Source of the DNA: DATFNV01 sp963827935
GTDB taxonomy: Bacteria > Planctomycetota > Planctomycetia > Gemmatales > Gemmataceae
Direction: 5' to 3'
NCBI GenBank assembly: GCA_963827935.1
Contig: CAWHCN010000011.1
Coordinates: 930,001-994,000 of the forward strand
Length of the DNA stretch: 64,000 bases
In this document: one piece after another, positions 38,194 through 50,220 of the stretch
Numbering within the stretch: the stretch's first letter is position 1
Layout of the letters: each line of letters opens with the position of its first letter
Made by a program: the position numbers and the translations under genes
The notes under the pieces: model-generated
Told to the model about the DNA's origin: nothing
The model's database searches: none
The model's input: only the letters and a program-made list of their open reading frames with translations

Positions 38194-38852
38194 TCACAGA
38201 ATCCCATACTCCCCAAACACCTCCCGGACGCTCCGCCCCCTGGCCAGCTCCTCGCGCACCCGGTTCTCGCCGCTGACCTTCTCCAGCGCCCGCGGGAACG
38301 CCTGCTCGGCCAGCGAGGCGGGCACCACGACGATGCCGTCAAGGTCGCCGAAGACCCAGTCGCCGGGCGCACTACGCAGTCGCCGATGCGGATCGGCTGG
38401 CCGTGGCTGACGGCGTCGATGCGCCCCTTCGAGTCGAGCGGGCTGAAGCCGGCGGCGAAGACGGGGAAGTCCATCTGCACGATCCTGGTGGCGTCGCGGG
38501 TCAGGCCGTCAATCACGGCCCCGGTGGCTTCGTGGGCCCGGGCGGCGGTCGAGAGCAGCTCGCCCCACAGGGCGCTGCCGCGGTCGCCGTTCATGGTGGC
38601 CACCAGCACGTCGCCGGGTCGCAGCAAGTCGATGCACTCCAGCTCCCGGGCATAGGGTTCGGCCGGCTCGCTGGCCACCGGCATGGCGCTGAGCGTCGCC
38701 GCCCGGCCAAAGAGACGCCACTCCGGCCGCAACGGACGGATCGACGGCGGCAGGGCACTGGTGCGATGGCCCAGCGCGTCGAGCACATCGGCCAGGACGG
38801 CGCTATACAGGTGGTCCTTCTGCGGGCCGAAAACAGTCCAGATGTCGATCAT
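38194..38852 (-). CDS. RraA-family protein (frameshifted near 38370)
   Basis: A RraA/HMG-aldolase-like protein of about 219 residues. The pattern is SAVLADVLDALGHRTSALPP at the start, LRPGDVLVATMNGDRGSALW, then ATGAVIDGLTRDATRIVQMD with FPVFAAGFSP. The last part changes frame near 38370 within GDWVFGDLDGIVVVPASLAE. Members are either regulators of RNase E or, more often in this branch, 4-hydroxy-4-methyl-2-oxoglutarate aldolase-like enzymes with the RxxD metal site; the arginine-aspartate pair here (TRDATR) fits. A cytoplasmic enzyme is likely; the substrate is unknown. Confidence 0.85.
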
Positions 38853-38903
38853 CAGCCTGATTTCCCTCCTCCCTGTAACACGTGCCCCACCAGGGGCCGG
38901 GTC

Positions 38904-38965
38904 GGGCAGCCCGAAGCGCCAGCGAGGATGAAAGCGAACTCCCTCGCTGGCGCATCGGGCTGCCC
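38904..38965. repeat. Hairpin repeat, family C
   Basis: 24-nt arms (38904-38927 and 38942-38965) with one mismatch, same sequence as 36056-36116. It lies between the start of the RraA-like gene and the end of the CPBP gene, both on the minus strand. Confidence 0.9.
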
Positions 38966-38994
38966 GCTGGCTGCGGACGCGCAAACCAAGTTAT

Positions 38995-39846
38995 CTACTC
39001 GAAAAACCCTTGCCGCCACAGCGAGGCGGCGTCCATCGACCAGGCCACGGTCACGTGAATGGCAATGCCCATCCAGATCGAGCGGGTGCGCAAGCTCATG
39101 AAGCCCAGGGCGATGGAGCCGACAATGGCGGCCAACGCTTCCAGCAGGGGCTTGTTGAAATGGAGCATGCAATAGGGCACCATCATCACGAAGATGGCAT
39201 AGGCGCCAAAGCGGTGTTTCAGGCCGTGGACCAGGAAGCCGCGAAACAGGAACTCCACGGCGAAGAACTGGCAGGTATACAGGATTTCCCACTGCACCAG
39301 GTTCGGCCAGGCCCCTTCGCCCACGGCGAGGTGATAGAAGGGATAGGTTTCCTGAAAGCGGCTGGTCGCGGACGCCAGGAAAATGGCCGGCCAGGCGAAG
39401 GCCATCATCACGGCGTAGACCCACCAGTCGGTGAACACGCCGCCCAGCTTCAAGCCATAGTCGCGGAGGCGCTCGCGGAAGACGAAGCGGATGAGGAGCA
39501 TGGGCAGGGCGACATAGGCGGCAAAGGAGATAACCGCCCACCAGGTCAACGCGCCCAGCCGGGTTGAGGTGGCCTCGACGAGATCGGCGGCCAGGCTCGC
39601 CAGGCCCAGACCGCGCAGAAGGTCGGCCAGCGGTTCGAGGCTCTCCTGCATGGCGACGAACTGCTGCACCAGCAGGGCCAGGACGGCGGCAAGGAGGACC
39701 AGGATGACCTTACCATCCACGCGGCGGCTCGCCTCTGAATTGAGGAAGGCGCGTAACTCGGCATCGACACGCCGCAGCGGCACGCGGAAGAAGTCGAGCC
39801 AGTGGCCGACACGGGGCTTTTGCGGCGGGGTGGCGGGAGGGTGCAT
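38995..39846 (-). CDS. CPBP-family intramembrane metalloprotease-like protein
   Basis: A 283-residue membrane protein of the CPBP (CAAX prenyl protease/bacteriocin-processing) family with about eight hydrophobic segments. Motif 1 reads FAVEFLFRGFL, having only one of the usual two adjacent glutamates; motif 2 is YCMLHFNKPLLEALAAIVG and motif 3 IHVTVAWSMDA. The histidines are kept, so it may still bind metal. I start at the ATG ending at 39846, since the frame above is arginine-rich and lacks a signal. It is possibly co-transcribed with the RraA-like gene downstream. Confidence 0.82.
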   Translation of the reverse strand: MHPPATPPQKPRVGHWLDFFRVPLRRVDAELRAFLNSEASRRVDGKVILVLLAAVLALLVQQFVAMQESLEPLADLLRGLGLASLAADLVEATSTRLGALTWWAVISFAAYVALPMLLIRFVFRERLRDYGLKLGGVFTDWWVYAVMMAFAWPAIFLASATSRFQETYPFYHLAVGEGAWPNLVQWEILYTCQFFAVEFLFRGFLVHGLKHRFGAYAIFVMMVPYCMLHFNKPLLEALAAIVGSIALGFMSLRTRSIWMGIAIHVTVAWSMDAASLWRQGFFE

Positions 39847-40435
39847 CCCGTCATCATAAGGCCGGCCGGCAGTCGCGGTAGGCCTGGCCCGACAGGAAGG
39901 AGCACACCGCCTCCGTATCGGCAGTATCGCCGCCGGTGCCAATCGGGTTATTGTGGGACCATATAGATGCAAGTGCCGTCAGCGCATGGACTTATCTAGA
40001 CTGTCACCTTTCCCCCCCGAAGGAGAGGGTTCTGGCGGGCGAACAGCGCCTGGTGGACGTGGAGGGAGCCCCCAGGGGCCCCGAACCGAAGGGCAAGCCG
40101 GCCGCCGCGCCGGAGCTGCTGGGCCGGCCGAGGGAGGGGCCATAATCTGTCGTCCGTGGCGTAGGCTTCGGTGACAGGCCCTGGCAAGAACAGACGGCCG
40201 CGACGCTGGGCCTGAAGTCCGCCTTACGGCGAACGGGCAGACCAAAGCTGAGCGGCGCGGACTTGACGGAAAACCTAACCTGTCACCTTTTTCCCCTCGG
40301 TTCGTGACACCTTTTCCCCCTTGCAAGAAATCCAGCGTTCCGGTAACTTCCGAGCCGCCTGAACGTTCTCGCCGCATGTGATCGAGTCATCCTTACGGCG
40401 CTATCAGCACCAACTTCCACCGCCAGGGCATCCTC
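39847..40435. other. Gene-free spacer with short C-run repeats
   Basis: About 590 bp. Three similar short motifs (ctgtcacctttcccc, ctgtcacctttttcccc, gacaccttttccccc) lie at about 40000 and 40280-40320. No coding frame is convincing. It separates the divergent CPBP and TPR genes, so promoters should lie here. Confidence 0.45.
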
Positions 40436-41608
40436 ATGCCTGCACTAGCTCTGCCGTTCCTCACATTGGGCCTTCTCCTTGCCGTATCGAGGACTGAAGC
40501 TGAACAGGCCGTGGACCGTGAGCCGAACGCCAAGGCCGGACAGGGCCAAGCCCTTGACTCGACCCCAAAGGATGCAGAAGCGTTTTACGAGCGGGGCTGG
40601 GCTTTGTATCGTGAGGGGCTGTACGACAAGGCGATTAAGGACCTCACGGAATCTATCCGCTTAGACCCAACGCATGGGGAGACCTTTGGGACCCGAGGCA
40701 CAGCTTGGTTGGCGAAGGATCAGTTTGACAAGGCGATCAAGGACTTCGATGAGATGATCCGTCTTGGCATGAAAGATGCCACGGCTTTCGCATTGCGGGC
40801 AACTGCCTGGTCGCGCAGTGGAAGGTACGACAAGGCTATAAAGGATTACGACGAGGCCATCCGGCTCGCCCCAAACGACGCGAGGTTGTTCAACAACCGC
40901 GCTGCGGTTTGGCGCTACCTGCTGGACTATGACAGATCGATCAAGGACTGTGACGAGGCTATTCGGCTAGACTCCAGGTGCGCTCCGGCGTTCGCTAACC
41001 GGGGCAATGCTTGGCTAAACAAAGGGGAGTACAAGAAGGCGATCAAGGACTGCGATCATGCCGTTCTGCTCGACCGAAATTGCGCGGTGGGATTTGTGAA
41101 TCGGGGTCTCGGCCGCTTCTTTTTGGGAGACTGCGAAGGGTCGATCCAGGATTGTGACGAGGCCGCAAGAATCGCGCCGAAGGACTCGCGAGTGTTATGC
41201 GCCAGGGGTTACGTTCGAAACGGCAGGGCGGAATTTAACAAAGCGCTTGCTGATTACAATGCGGCTATCCGACTCGACCCGAAGTGCGTCGATGCCTATC
41301 GCAGTCGAGCATGGCTCCTTAGCACCTGCCCTGATGGCAAATACCGAGATGGCGAGAAAGCGTTGGAATCAGCGAAACGAGCATGTGAGTTGAGCAATTG
41401 GGCGAGTGCGGCGTGTCATAGTGTCTTGGCGGCCGCGTACGCTGAAATCGGACGGTTCGACGAGGCTGTGAAGTGGCAACAGAAGGCCCTCGAAAATGCC
41501 GCGTTTGGCAAGCAGTACGGCAAGGCGGCCAACAGGTGCCTGCAATTCTACCGCGAGAAGAAGCCGTATCGCGAGGAGAATTACACAGGGACCTGGACTA
41601 ATTCTTGA
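40436..41608 (+). CDS. Secreted tetratricopeptide-repeat protein
   Basis: A 390-residue protein with a signal-like N-terminus (MPALALPFLTLGLLLAVSRT) and about nine TPR units with a strict 34-residue spacing, for example AFYERGWALYREGLYDKAIK, AFANRGNAWLNKGEYKKAIK and VLCARGYVRNGRAEFNKALA, most ending IRLDP-like. TPRs mediate protein contacts; the partner is unknown. Codon use differs slightly from neighbours (lower GC at third positions). No enzyme domain follows the repeats. Confidence 0.88.
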   Translation: MPALALPFLTLGLLLAVSRTEAEQAVDREPNAKAGQGQALDSTPKDAEAFYERGWALYREGLYDKAIKDLTESIRLDPTHGETFGTRGTAWLAKDQFDKAIKDFDEMIRLGMKDATAFALRATAWSRSGRYDKAIKDYDEAIRLAPNDARLFNNRAAVWRYLLDYDRSIKDCDEAIRLDSRCAPAFANRGNAWLNKGEYKKAIKDCDHAVLLDRNCAVGFVNRGLGRFFLGDCEGSIQDCDEAARIAPKDSRVLCARGYVRNGRAEFNKALADYNAAIRLDPKCVDAYRSRAWLLSTCPDGKYRDGEKALESAKRACELSNWASAACHSVLAAAYAEIGRFDEAVKWQQKALENAAFGKQYGKAANRCLQFYREKKPYREENYTGTWTNS

Positions 41609-41793
41609 AGGAAGGATAGCGATTCGGAAAGGGGAATGGGCCCGCGGAAACCAGGCATGGCGCACGATAAGCCCCACCTATTGTTCTTGGTCCCAAGTTG
41701 TAAGGATCTATTGGGGTCACCCACCTGCCAGCGACGAGGCTGGACGCCGCGGAAATCGTTGGTCTAGTGTGCCGAGAGACCAGCGCGCCGCGT

Positions 41794-42636
41794 CTACCTA
41801 CCAGGCGGTTTGGGCCGCCCCAATCGCCACGGCCGCCCTATCGTAAATGGCAGGTCGATCTCGACGCTAGCCCCAATACTATCAGCCGGGCCAGAACCGC
41901 CTGGGAACAGTCCCTTCTGAGGAGATGGCGTTCCTGCTGGGGCCGGGAGAATAATGATGCCGAGCCTGACACCAGACTCCCCAGGAAAATCTGGCGTATC
42001 CGAGACGATGCCGAAGATGTAATTGAAGGCTTTCCTTATGTCTTCAACTGGTACGGTGAAGGTCATTGGCGCTGTGCCCGGGATCGGGAAGGGAAGCTCT
42101 TCCCGTGGCATATCATCCGGAGCCTGAGGACGAACTATGGGTCCACCCGGCTCGTTAGGGAGGGGCGGGTCGTGGGGCATAAGTCCGCCACCGCCGCGCT
42201 CACCTGGCAGAGGCGCCTTAGGCGCAGTACGTGGAAGCGTGCCAGGCTTGCCCGATCCTGCCGGCGGAGGCAGCGGCTTGGCGCCGGGCTCGCCAGGAAG
42301 CGGTGGCTCATGGGGCATGACGCCCCCACCCGCAGGTTGACCTGGCGGAGCCTTCTCGGAGGGGATTACTGGCTCCGGCGGCGGTATGAGCGGCATGGGC
42401 ACATCTGGATAGGGCAATCGAGCCGGCGACAAATCACGCTTCTTGCCCCGATCTTCAGTTGTCAATCCACTGGGGTCCGTCGCATCCGTCGGCTCGTTGC
42501 CGACGTACCGGTACAGGTTCGCGTCGCCGGCATTGAACCCACACGGACGCTCGTCAACGAGACGGATGTACCACGGAACACTCGTGGACAGCGTAACTCT
42601 GCCTTCAGCCCGCGTCAGTGTCATCGTCTGGGTCAT
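41794..42636 (-). CDS. Orphan RHS-core tip with proline-rich C-terminus
   Basis: A 280-residue product with the end of an RHS core near its start (NLYRYVGNEPTDATDPSGLT), the site where toxins are normally joined to full-length RHS proteins. The rest is a long proline-rich segment with repeats of PLPGEPG/GGVMPHEPPLPGEP and an unrecognised C-terminal part (TFTVPVEDIRKAFNYIFGIV). There is no upstream RHS shell, so it is an orphan tip or a silent cassette. A transglutaminase-like gene ends 19 bp upstream on the same strand. Whether the C-terminal part is toxic cannot be read from the sequence. Confidence 0.65.
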   Translation of the reverse strand: MTQTMTLTRAEGRVTLSTSVPWYIRLVDERPCGFNAGDANLYRYVGNEPTDATDPSGLTTEDRGKKRDLSPARLPYPDVPMPLIPPPEPVIPSEKAPPGQPAGGGVMPHEPPLPGEPGAKPLPPPAGSGKPGTLPRTAPKAPLPGERGGGGLMPHDPPLPNEPGGPIVRPQAPDDMPREELPFPIPGTAPMTFTVPVEDIRKAFNYIFGIVSDTPDFPGESGVRLGIIILPAPAGTPSPQKGLFPGGSGPADSIGASVEIDLPFTIGRPWRLGRPKPPGR

Positions 42637-42655
42637 GGCAGGTTTCCCCTATGGA

Positions 42656-43633
42656 TCATCTTGCGAAGGCCAAGTCCCGGATCATTTGCTCGTCGAGCGC
42701 GGGCACCGGCAGGGCGGCTGCGGTGGCGGCCGAGTCCCGGGCAAGGAATTGGAAACTGTCCGGCGCCCCGATCTCCCCCGGCGCAAAGAGGGTTGCTCCG
42801 CGCGGTCCGATCACCGCGAGCGCATCCACGTACAGTCGGCGGTTGGTCGGGAACAGGTGGCGGGCCAAGAGGTAGGACGACTCCGCCTCCTCCCCCTGCC
42901 CGACATCTCGCATGTGGCGGCCCCGCAGGCCGATGAAGATTCCCAGCATCTCGCGCGGCGTGACTGCCCGCAGGTCCGACCCGCTGCTGACAGCCACGAG
43001 GGGCAAGTCGTACTGTTTCATCAGGTACTCGTCGGAGTCGGACTTGAAGCCGCCATATCCCGCCTGTGTCGCCTCGATGTTGTACGTCACCCGCCCGTCG
43101 TCGTAGCGCAGGACGTAGTGGGACTTGACGGCAGCCAAGGAGACCGGCCAGCCCAGGCGCCAGCCGATGGCGACGTGCAGGGCGGCCATGCTACCGCACG
43201 TCCCACGGAGAGTGTCCATCACGCCGTTGAGGAAGAGGTCTGCGGGGTCAGTATAGTAAACGGAGGTGACGTTGCGCTGATCTTCCTTGTAGGCGATGCC
43301 CAACTCGCAGTCCAGGTATTCGCAGAGGACCGCCAGCCGCAGAAAGTTCATGTCATTGCGGAAGCGCGCCGGGTTCTGACTGAAGACCTTCTCGGCATTG
43401 GGGAGACGGCGGAGAACTCCTTCGGCCCATTGATCGCGGAGCTCGACGTAGTGGTCGATCTCCAGGTGCGCTGAGCTGGGGATGCTCTTGGCCACCAGGA
43501 GGTTCATCACCAGGGGATCAGCCTTGGCGAAGTCCCTGTCAGCGAAGGCCAAGAGATGGCGGTAGGTGACCAAGGCCGTCCCCCGTTGGGTAGTAGTACT
43601 CACCTTGCGTCGCGTTACTTCCGCGGTCCACAC
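42656..43633 (-). CDS. Transglutaminase-like cysteine-protein of unknown function
   Basis: A 325-residue protein with a papain/transglutaminase-like core: the cysteine in TLRGTCGSMAALHVAIGWRL, the histidine in AVKSHYVLRYDDGRVTYNIE and an acidic residue in NIEATQAGYG. This pattern is found in a planctomycete family related to SirB1-type transglutaminase-like proteins. The first 80 residues are helical (FAKADPLVMNLLVAKSIPSS). It stops 19 bp before the RHS-tip gene and is likely transcribed with it. The start could be further in (TALVTYRHLLAF), since the first 20 residues are poorly conserved in type. Confidence 0.7.
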   Translation of the reverse strand: MWTAEVTRRKVSTTTQRGTALVTYRHLLAFADRDFAKADPLVMNLLVAKSIPSSAHLEIDHYVELRDQWAEGVLRRLPNAEKVFSQNPARFRNDMNFLRLAVLCEYLDCELGIAYKEDQRNVTSVYYTDPADLFLNGVMDTLRGTCGSMAALHVAIGWRLGWPVSLAAVKSHYVLRYDDGRVTYNIEATQAGYGGFKSDSDEYLMKQYDLPLVAVSSGSDLRAVTPREMLGIFIGLRGRHMRDVGQGEEAESSYLLARHLFPTNRRLYVDALAVIGPRGATLFAPGEIGAPDSFQFLARDSAATAAALPVPALDEQMIRDLAFAR

Positions 43634-43945
43634 CTCTGAGGCGGGCTGGCCACCGGGGGCGAGGACCCAGCAGTCCCGGTCTCTGCGTGTCCCGAGGGAA
43701 GGCCGCTCACCATCCCTCTATCAACTAATATTCTCCCGACCCCCCGCAAGGGGGACACTGAAAAACCGAAAAAAGCCGAACTATTTCGCCGGCGATCCCA
43801 TTCTGTCGCCGCAAGGCCTGTCCCATGAAGGAGTTGTATCGAATCGCAAAAAACTCCTTGACCTGGTGAATTTCATGGGCTACGGTTGAAGTTGCTTTCG
43901 CCATTTCTATTCCCAAGTCTCGTCCAATCGCAGGGAGGGGTCCTC
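43634..43945. other. Spacer between divergent genes
   Basis: About 310 bp between the transglutaminase-like and sigma-like genes. Short frames are present but none is convincing; promoters of both genes are expected here. Confidence 0.35.
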
Positions 43946-44590
43946 ATGGCTCCTACCCCAGCCGCGCCCGATCCGCAGGGTCTTTCCCGCGACCAACTGG
44001 TGAAATACGCGCTGGCCCGGGTCGATCAGCCGTTTCACGGTTGGTGCCGGCGGCATCACCTCCAGCCCGCGGACGTCGACGACGCCTGGCAGACCTTGGC
44101 GATGATTATGGTCGAGGCCCTGTCGCGTTACGACCCGGCCCGCGCGGCGGGGCCCTCGCTGCCTTCGCTGCACAAGCTCATCGGCGTCGTCCTGGCCCGC
44201 TGCCTGTACGACCTTCTGGACGACCGCATGCAGTTGGCAGCGCACTACCAGGTCCGTGGGGATGTGGAGCAGCTTGTGGACGACAGCCCGGCGGACGGGA
44301 CGCCGGTGTGGGGCGTGGTGCCACACGACGAAGGGCCTCTCGACGTGGTGGACCGGCACGAGAAGGAGGCGCGGCTGGCTGCGGCCGTGCGGCACCTCAC
44401 CCCCGAGCAGCGCCGGCTTTACGAACTGCGGCGGTCGGGCCTGTCGCTCAGCCGGATCGCACGCGAATTTCGGGTCAGTAAGAGGACCGTCCGGCGGTGG
44501 GCCAGGAAGCTGATGGGGACCTTGCGGGTCGCGCTCCTTTACCGCCCCGTCGTTGACACGTGGGCTTGCGTTACCATGACCTACGGATGA
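43946..44590 (+). CDS. Sigma-70-like RNA polymerase factor / HTH regulator
   Basis: A protein of 214 residues with the layout of an ECF-type sigma factor: an N-terminal helical region with AWQTLAMIMVEALSRYDPAR and a C-terminal HTH (LTPEQRRLYELRRSGLSLSR then IAREFRVSKRTVRRWARKLM). The central part (DDSPADGTPVWGVVPHDEGP) is longer than usual. Start ATG 43946 is preceded by gggagggg. Its target promoters are unknown; no anti-sigma gene is adjacent. Confidence 0.7.
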   Translation: MAPTPAAPDPQGLSRDQLVKYALARVDQPFHGWCRRHHLQPADVDDAWQTLAMIMVEALSRYDPARAAGPSLPSLHKLIGVVLARCLYDLLDDRMQLAAHYQVRGDVEQLVDDSPADGTPVWGVVPHDEGPLDVVDRHEKEARLAAAVRHLTPEQRRLYELRRSGLSLSRIAREFRVSKRTVRRWARKLMGTLRVALLYRPVVDTWACVTMTYG

Positions 44591-44674
44591 ATACAGAAGG
44601 CGACCGGGGGGCGGCCGGCAGTCGCGGTAGGGCCGATCACGCGGGCCGCCCTCGGGACCGGGGGCTGCCACCGT

Positions 44675-44801
44675 CCATACCCCTCGAAACGGTGGCACAG
44701 AACTCGGACTGGCAGCGCAAATCCAATCTGGATAACGGTTTGAGCAGCAAAAGTTCTGTGCCAATGTTGGCACACAACTACCCCAGTTGGCACAGAACTC
44801 G
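44675..44801. repeat. Dispersed 130-bp element with TTGGCACAGAAC repeats
   Basis: The element starts ccatacccctcgaaacggtg and carries three or four copies of ttggcacagaac or its complement. A copy in the opposite orientation lies at 62325-62453. It sits between the sigma-like gene and the LptF/G gene end, both transcribed toward it. Confidence 0.85.
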
Positions 44802-44830
44802 AACCGGGGTCTCCCTTCCTGGCTTGTCCC

Positions 44831-45958
44831 TCAGGTGTGTACGGCGTCAAACATGACGAGGGCCACCGGGCCGAAGATGAGGACCGGCAGCCAGGCGGCC
44901 AGCGCCGGGGCCAGGATGTCCTTGTCGCCCAGGTGCTTGGAGGCAAAGATGGCGGCCGCAAAGATGCCGCATAGCACAAGGCATAGGCCGACGCTGATGA
45001 ACACGTTGCGGTTCTGATCGGTCAGGATCATCGACAGCCCCATAAGGACGAGGATCATCCCCAGGAAGGGCCGTGTCAGTCGCATGTGGAACATGACGGC
45101 CATTTCCGGCACGCGCAGGATGTCCGGGCGTTGCAGCTCCTGATAGAGCTGGGCCGTCGAGGCCAGCTGAAACCAGCGGCCCTGGCGCGTGACGGCGTCG
45201 AAATCGACATCGCGGGTGTGCAGAAAGTACTTGCCCGGGTCCCCGCCCTCCTTCTCCGATCGGTAAGGTTCCAGAATCTCGGTGTGCTCCCAGTCGTCCA
45301 GTTTGGCCGGTGTGGCCCGGGTGAGAAGCCAGCCGCCGCTCCGGGGATTGTCGGCCTGGCGCGGGATGTAACAGGCCTCTTCGGCGCTGACTTCGAGGAG
45401 ATGGCCGCCCACGCTGCCGGGAATGGTGCAGTAGAAGTTGCGGACGAGCATCCCCTTGCGCTGGCCGCGCTCGCCGTTAATGAGGACGCCGTTGTGCTCG
45501 TAGGCGCCGTGGACGGAGACTTCCTTGCCGCCGTCCGGGTCGTCTTTTTCCATGGCCAGATGGTGTGCCACCCGCGGGATCAGTAGCTCGCCGTTGGCGA
45601 CGGCGAGGCTCAGCATGATCCAGGCGCTCACCAGCACCGGCAAGACGACGCGGCGGGTCGACATGCCGGCCGACAGCAGCGGCAACAGCTCGTTGTGCCG
45701 CTGCATGAATGCGATGGTGAACATGGCCGACAAGAGCACGATCGGCTCGCAGAGTTGGTCGAAAAACTTCGTCATCCGGTAGCCGTAGTACGAGGCGATG
45801 TGCTTGGCCACGTCCAACGTCCCGTGGTGGTGGGCCGTGAACTCGTCCAGGTTCATGAACAGGTCGACCACGATGTACAGGCTCAGGAGGCTGATCAGGC
45901 AGACGATGTAGGCCTTCACATAGCCTTTGACCAGAAGCCAGTCGATGTGTTTGATCAC
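44831..45958 (-). CDS. LptF/LptG family permease (YjgP/YjgQ)
   Basis: An inner-membrane permease of the LptF/G family, part of the ABC system that carries lipopolysaccharide from the inner to the outer membrane. Six hydrophobic segments: three near the start (KAYIVCLISLLSLYIVVDLF, PIVLLSAMFTIAFMQRHNEL, VVLPVLVSAWIMLSLAVANG) and three near the end (LTRPFLGMILVLMGLSMILT, GLCLVLCGIFAAAIFA, LPVLIFGPVALVMFDAV) around a periplasmic jellyroll. I prefer the GTG ending at 45958 because ggagg lies 5 bp upstream; an ATG at 45985 is also open. The partner permease is not in the window. Confidence 0.86.
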   Translation of the reverse strand: MIKHIDWLLVKGYVKAYIVCLISLLSLYIVVDLFMNLDEFTAHHHGTLDVAKHIASYYGYRMTKFFDQLCEPIVLLSAMFTIAFMQRHNELLPLLSAGMSTRRVVLPVLVSAWIMLSLAVANGELLIPRVAHHLAMEKDDPDGGKEVSVHGAYEHNGVLINGERGQRKGMLVRNFYCTIPGSVGGHLLEVSAEEACYIPRQADNPRSGGWLLTRATPAKLDDWEHTEILEPYRSEKEGGDPGKYFLHTRDVDFDAVTRQGRWFQLASTAQLYQELQRPDILRVPEMAVMFHMRLTRPFLGMILVLMGLSMILTDQNRNVFISVGLCLVLCGIFAAAIFASKHLGDKDILAPALAAWLPVLIFGPVALVMFDAVHT

Positions 45959-45988
45959 GGGCCGCCTCCAGGAGTCAGGAGTCATAGG

Positions 45989-46747
45989 TCAGAAGTCGGA
46001 ATGGATGCGTGCGCCCTGAGTCTTTTGCCCGCTGTCCGGCATCGTCGGGACGGGCTCCAAACGGTGACGATCTTCCGACCGCTGACTTCCGACTTCTGAC
46101 TTCTGATTTCTGGTCTCTGCCTTCTGCCGCCTGGCCTCCGGCTGGCGCCGCCCCGGCTGATAGGTGAGGATGTACTGCCGGATGTATTCGTTGGCGACGG
46201 TGCACTGGGTGCGGCCAAAGCCGTTGTCCAGAGTGTCGCGGAAGGCCTCGGCCCGGCTCCAGCCTTGGTACTCCATGCGGTAGACGGCCACCAACACGCC
46301 GGTGCGGTTGAGTCCGGCATTGCAGTGGATCAGGACCGGATAGGAATCGGCATCGTCCATGATCTCCAGAAAGCGTTCGATCCCTTCGGGGCGTTGCTCC
46401 GGCGGGGCCCGGCGAGAGATCAGGTCGGGCGCGATGAAGCGGTAGTGAAGCCCCAGGCGGCGGCACAGCACGCTTTCCTTGACCGTGCCGCTGCCGGGCC
46501 AGAAGCCCAGGGCGATTTCCGGATCGGGATCGTCGTCGCGGAGGCAGATGACGGTGCGGATGCCGTACTGGTCGCGGGCATCGCGGAAGCCGTCGGCGGT
46601 CATCTGCCCGCTGCGGTAGACGCGCCCAGGTTCCACCTCCCGCAGCCGTTTGCCGTGGGCGTACACCTGGCGGAAATGGACGACCGGCACGACGGCCACC
46701 AGTCCCACGATTGCTGCCACCAGCAGCCAGCGCACGCTCCGAGCCAT
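45989..46747 (-). CDS. Membrane-anchored tyrosine/dual-specificity phosphatase
   Basis: One N-terminal membrane helix (VRWLLVAAIVGLVAVVPVVH) anchors a cysteine phosphatase domain. The active-site loop CX5R is HCNAGLNRTG, with the general-acid region upstream (VICLRDDDPDPE) and YRSGQMT near the start of the domain. The last 40 residues (QPEARRQKAETRNQKSEVGS onward) are encoded by 7-bp repeats and are probably not part of the fold. Start at the ATG ending 46747, just before the helix. It stops 30 bp upstream of the LptF/G-like gene and may share its transcript. Confidence 0.82.
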   Translation of the reverse strand: MARSVRWLLVAAIVGLVAVVPVVHFRQVYAHGKRLREVEPGRVYRSGQMTADGFRDARDQYGIRTVICLRDDDPDPEIALGFWPGSGTVKESVLCRRLGLHYRFIAPDLISRRAPPEQRPEGIERFLEIMDDADSYPVLIHCNAGLNRTGVLVAVYRMEYQGWSRAEAFRDTLDNGFGRTQCTVANEYIRQYILTYQPGRRQPEARRQKAETRNQKSEVGSQRSEDRHRLEPVPTMPDSGQKTQGARIHSDF

Positions 46748-46977
46748 GATCGCCCCATTCCTCCCTGAGAGGGATGCCCCGCGCAGCACGGGTCCGGGGC
46801 GGGATTGTGGCAAGTCAGGCGGAAAGAAGCAACCGCAGCTGCCGCCAGTGCGGAAGAGGGGCAAGACGGGCAAGCCAGAGCGACTCCGCGCCTTTCTGGA
46901 TCATGACAGGGCCAGGGCATAGGATTTCTCAAGCCCCTTCTCAGCGGCACCGCGAACCCCATTCACTCGAGGCGGAC

Positions 46978-47297
46978 ATGGCAGCAATTGACGACATTTC
47001 CTTCGTCGGACTCATCGGCAACCGCCAGCTGGAGTCGATTACCACCAACGAATTCATGAATGCGCTGGCCAGGTGTGGCTGGGGCGAGGCTCACAACGCC
47101 CACATCCTGATGCGGCTTCGGGAGCGCGGCATCCGCTGGGGCATCTTCACCCCCAACGATTTGCGCGGAAGCTCCGCGACGGCTATACGATCAATGCCAA
47201 TGACGGAGCCAAGGCTCGCGTCTGCTGTAACGGCGAATGCTGGGTCATCTACCGGGAGGATACGTGCTGCTTCATCACGATCCGTGATCCCCGTTGA
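46978..47297 (+). CDS. Small hypothetical protein (frameshifted near 47170)
   Basis: Starts MAAIDDISFVGLIGNRQLES and reads GWGEAHNAHILMRLRERGIR, then changes frame near 47170 to KLRDGYTINANDGAKARVCC and ends TCCFITIRDPR. About 105 residues with a cluster of cysteines (VCCNGECW). No family recognised. It precedes tssH by about 220 bp. Confidence 0.5.
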
Positions 47298-47513
47298 GCC
47301 CGCGCCACAATCCCGCAGGCAACGGTCCTCGTCCCTCCTGACCCTCCGACCCGAATCAGCCGGGCACCGCGATGTGTCGGCGAGGGGTCGCTCGCCCCTG
47401 CCAAGGCCCCGCGCCAACACACTTTACCTTCCGTCGCGTCGGGTCTATACTGGTCCGGCATAACCTTTCGCTTCCCGTACTGCCTGCCCATCATCCATGC
47501 CCAGGGAGCCCTC

Positions 47514-50190
<2,677 letters not shown>

Positions 50191-50220
50191 GGGGACGCGA
50201 TCGGTTCGGTCCCGCTGTCA

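Noticed and set aside
36056..38965. Family B and C hairpins as a CRISPR array
   Set aside because: The repeats are palindromic, few, irregularly spaced and separated by genes; there are no unique spacers of constant length and no cas genes.
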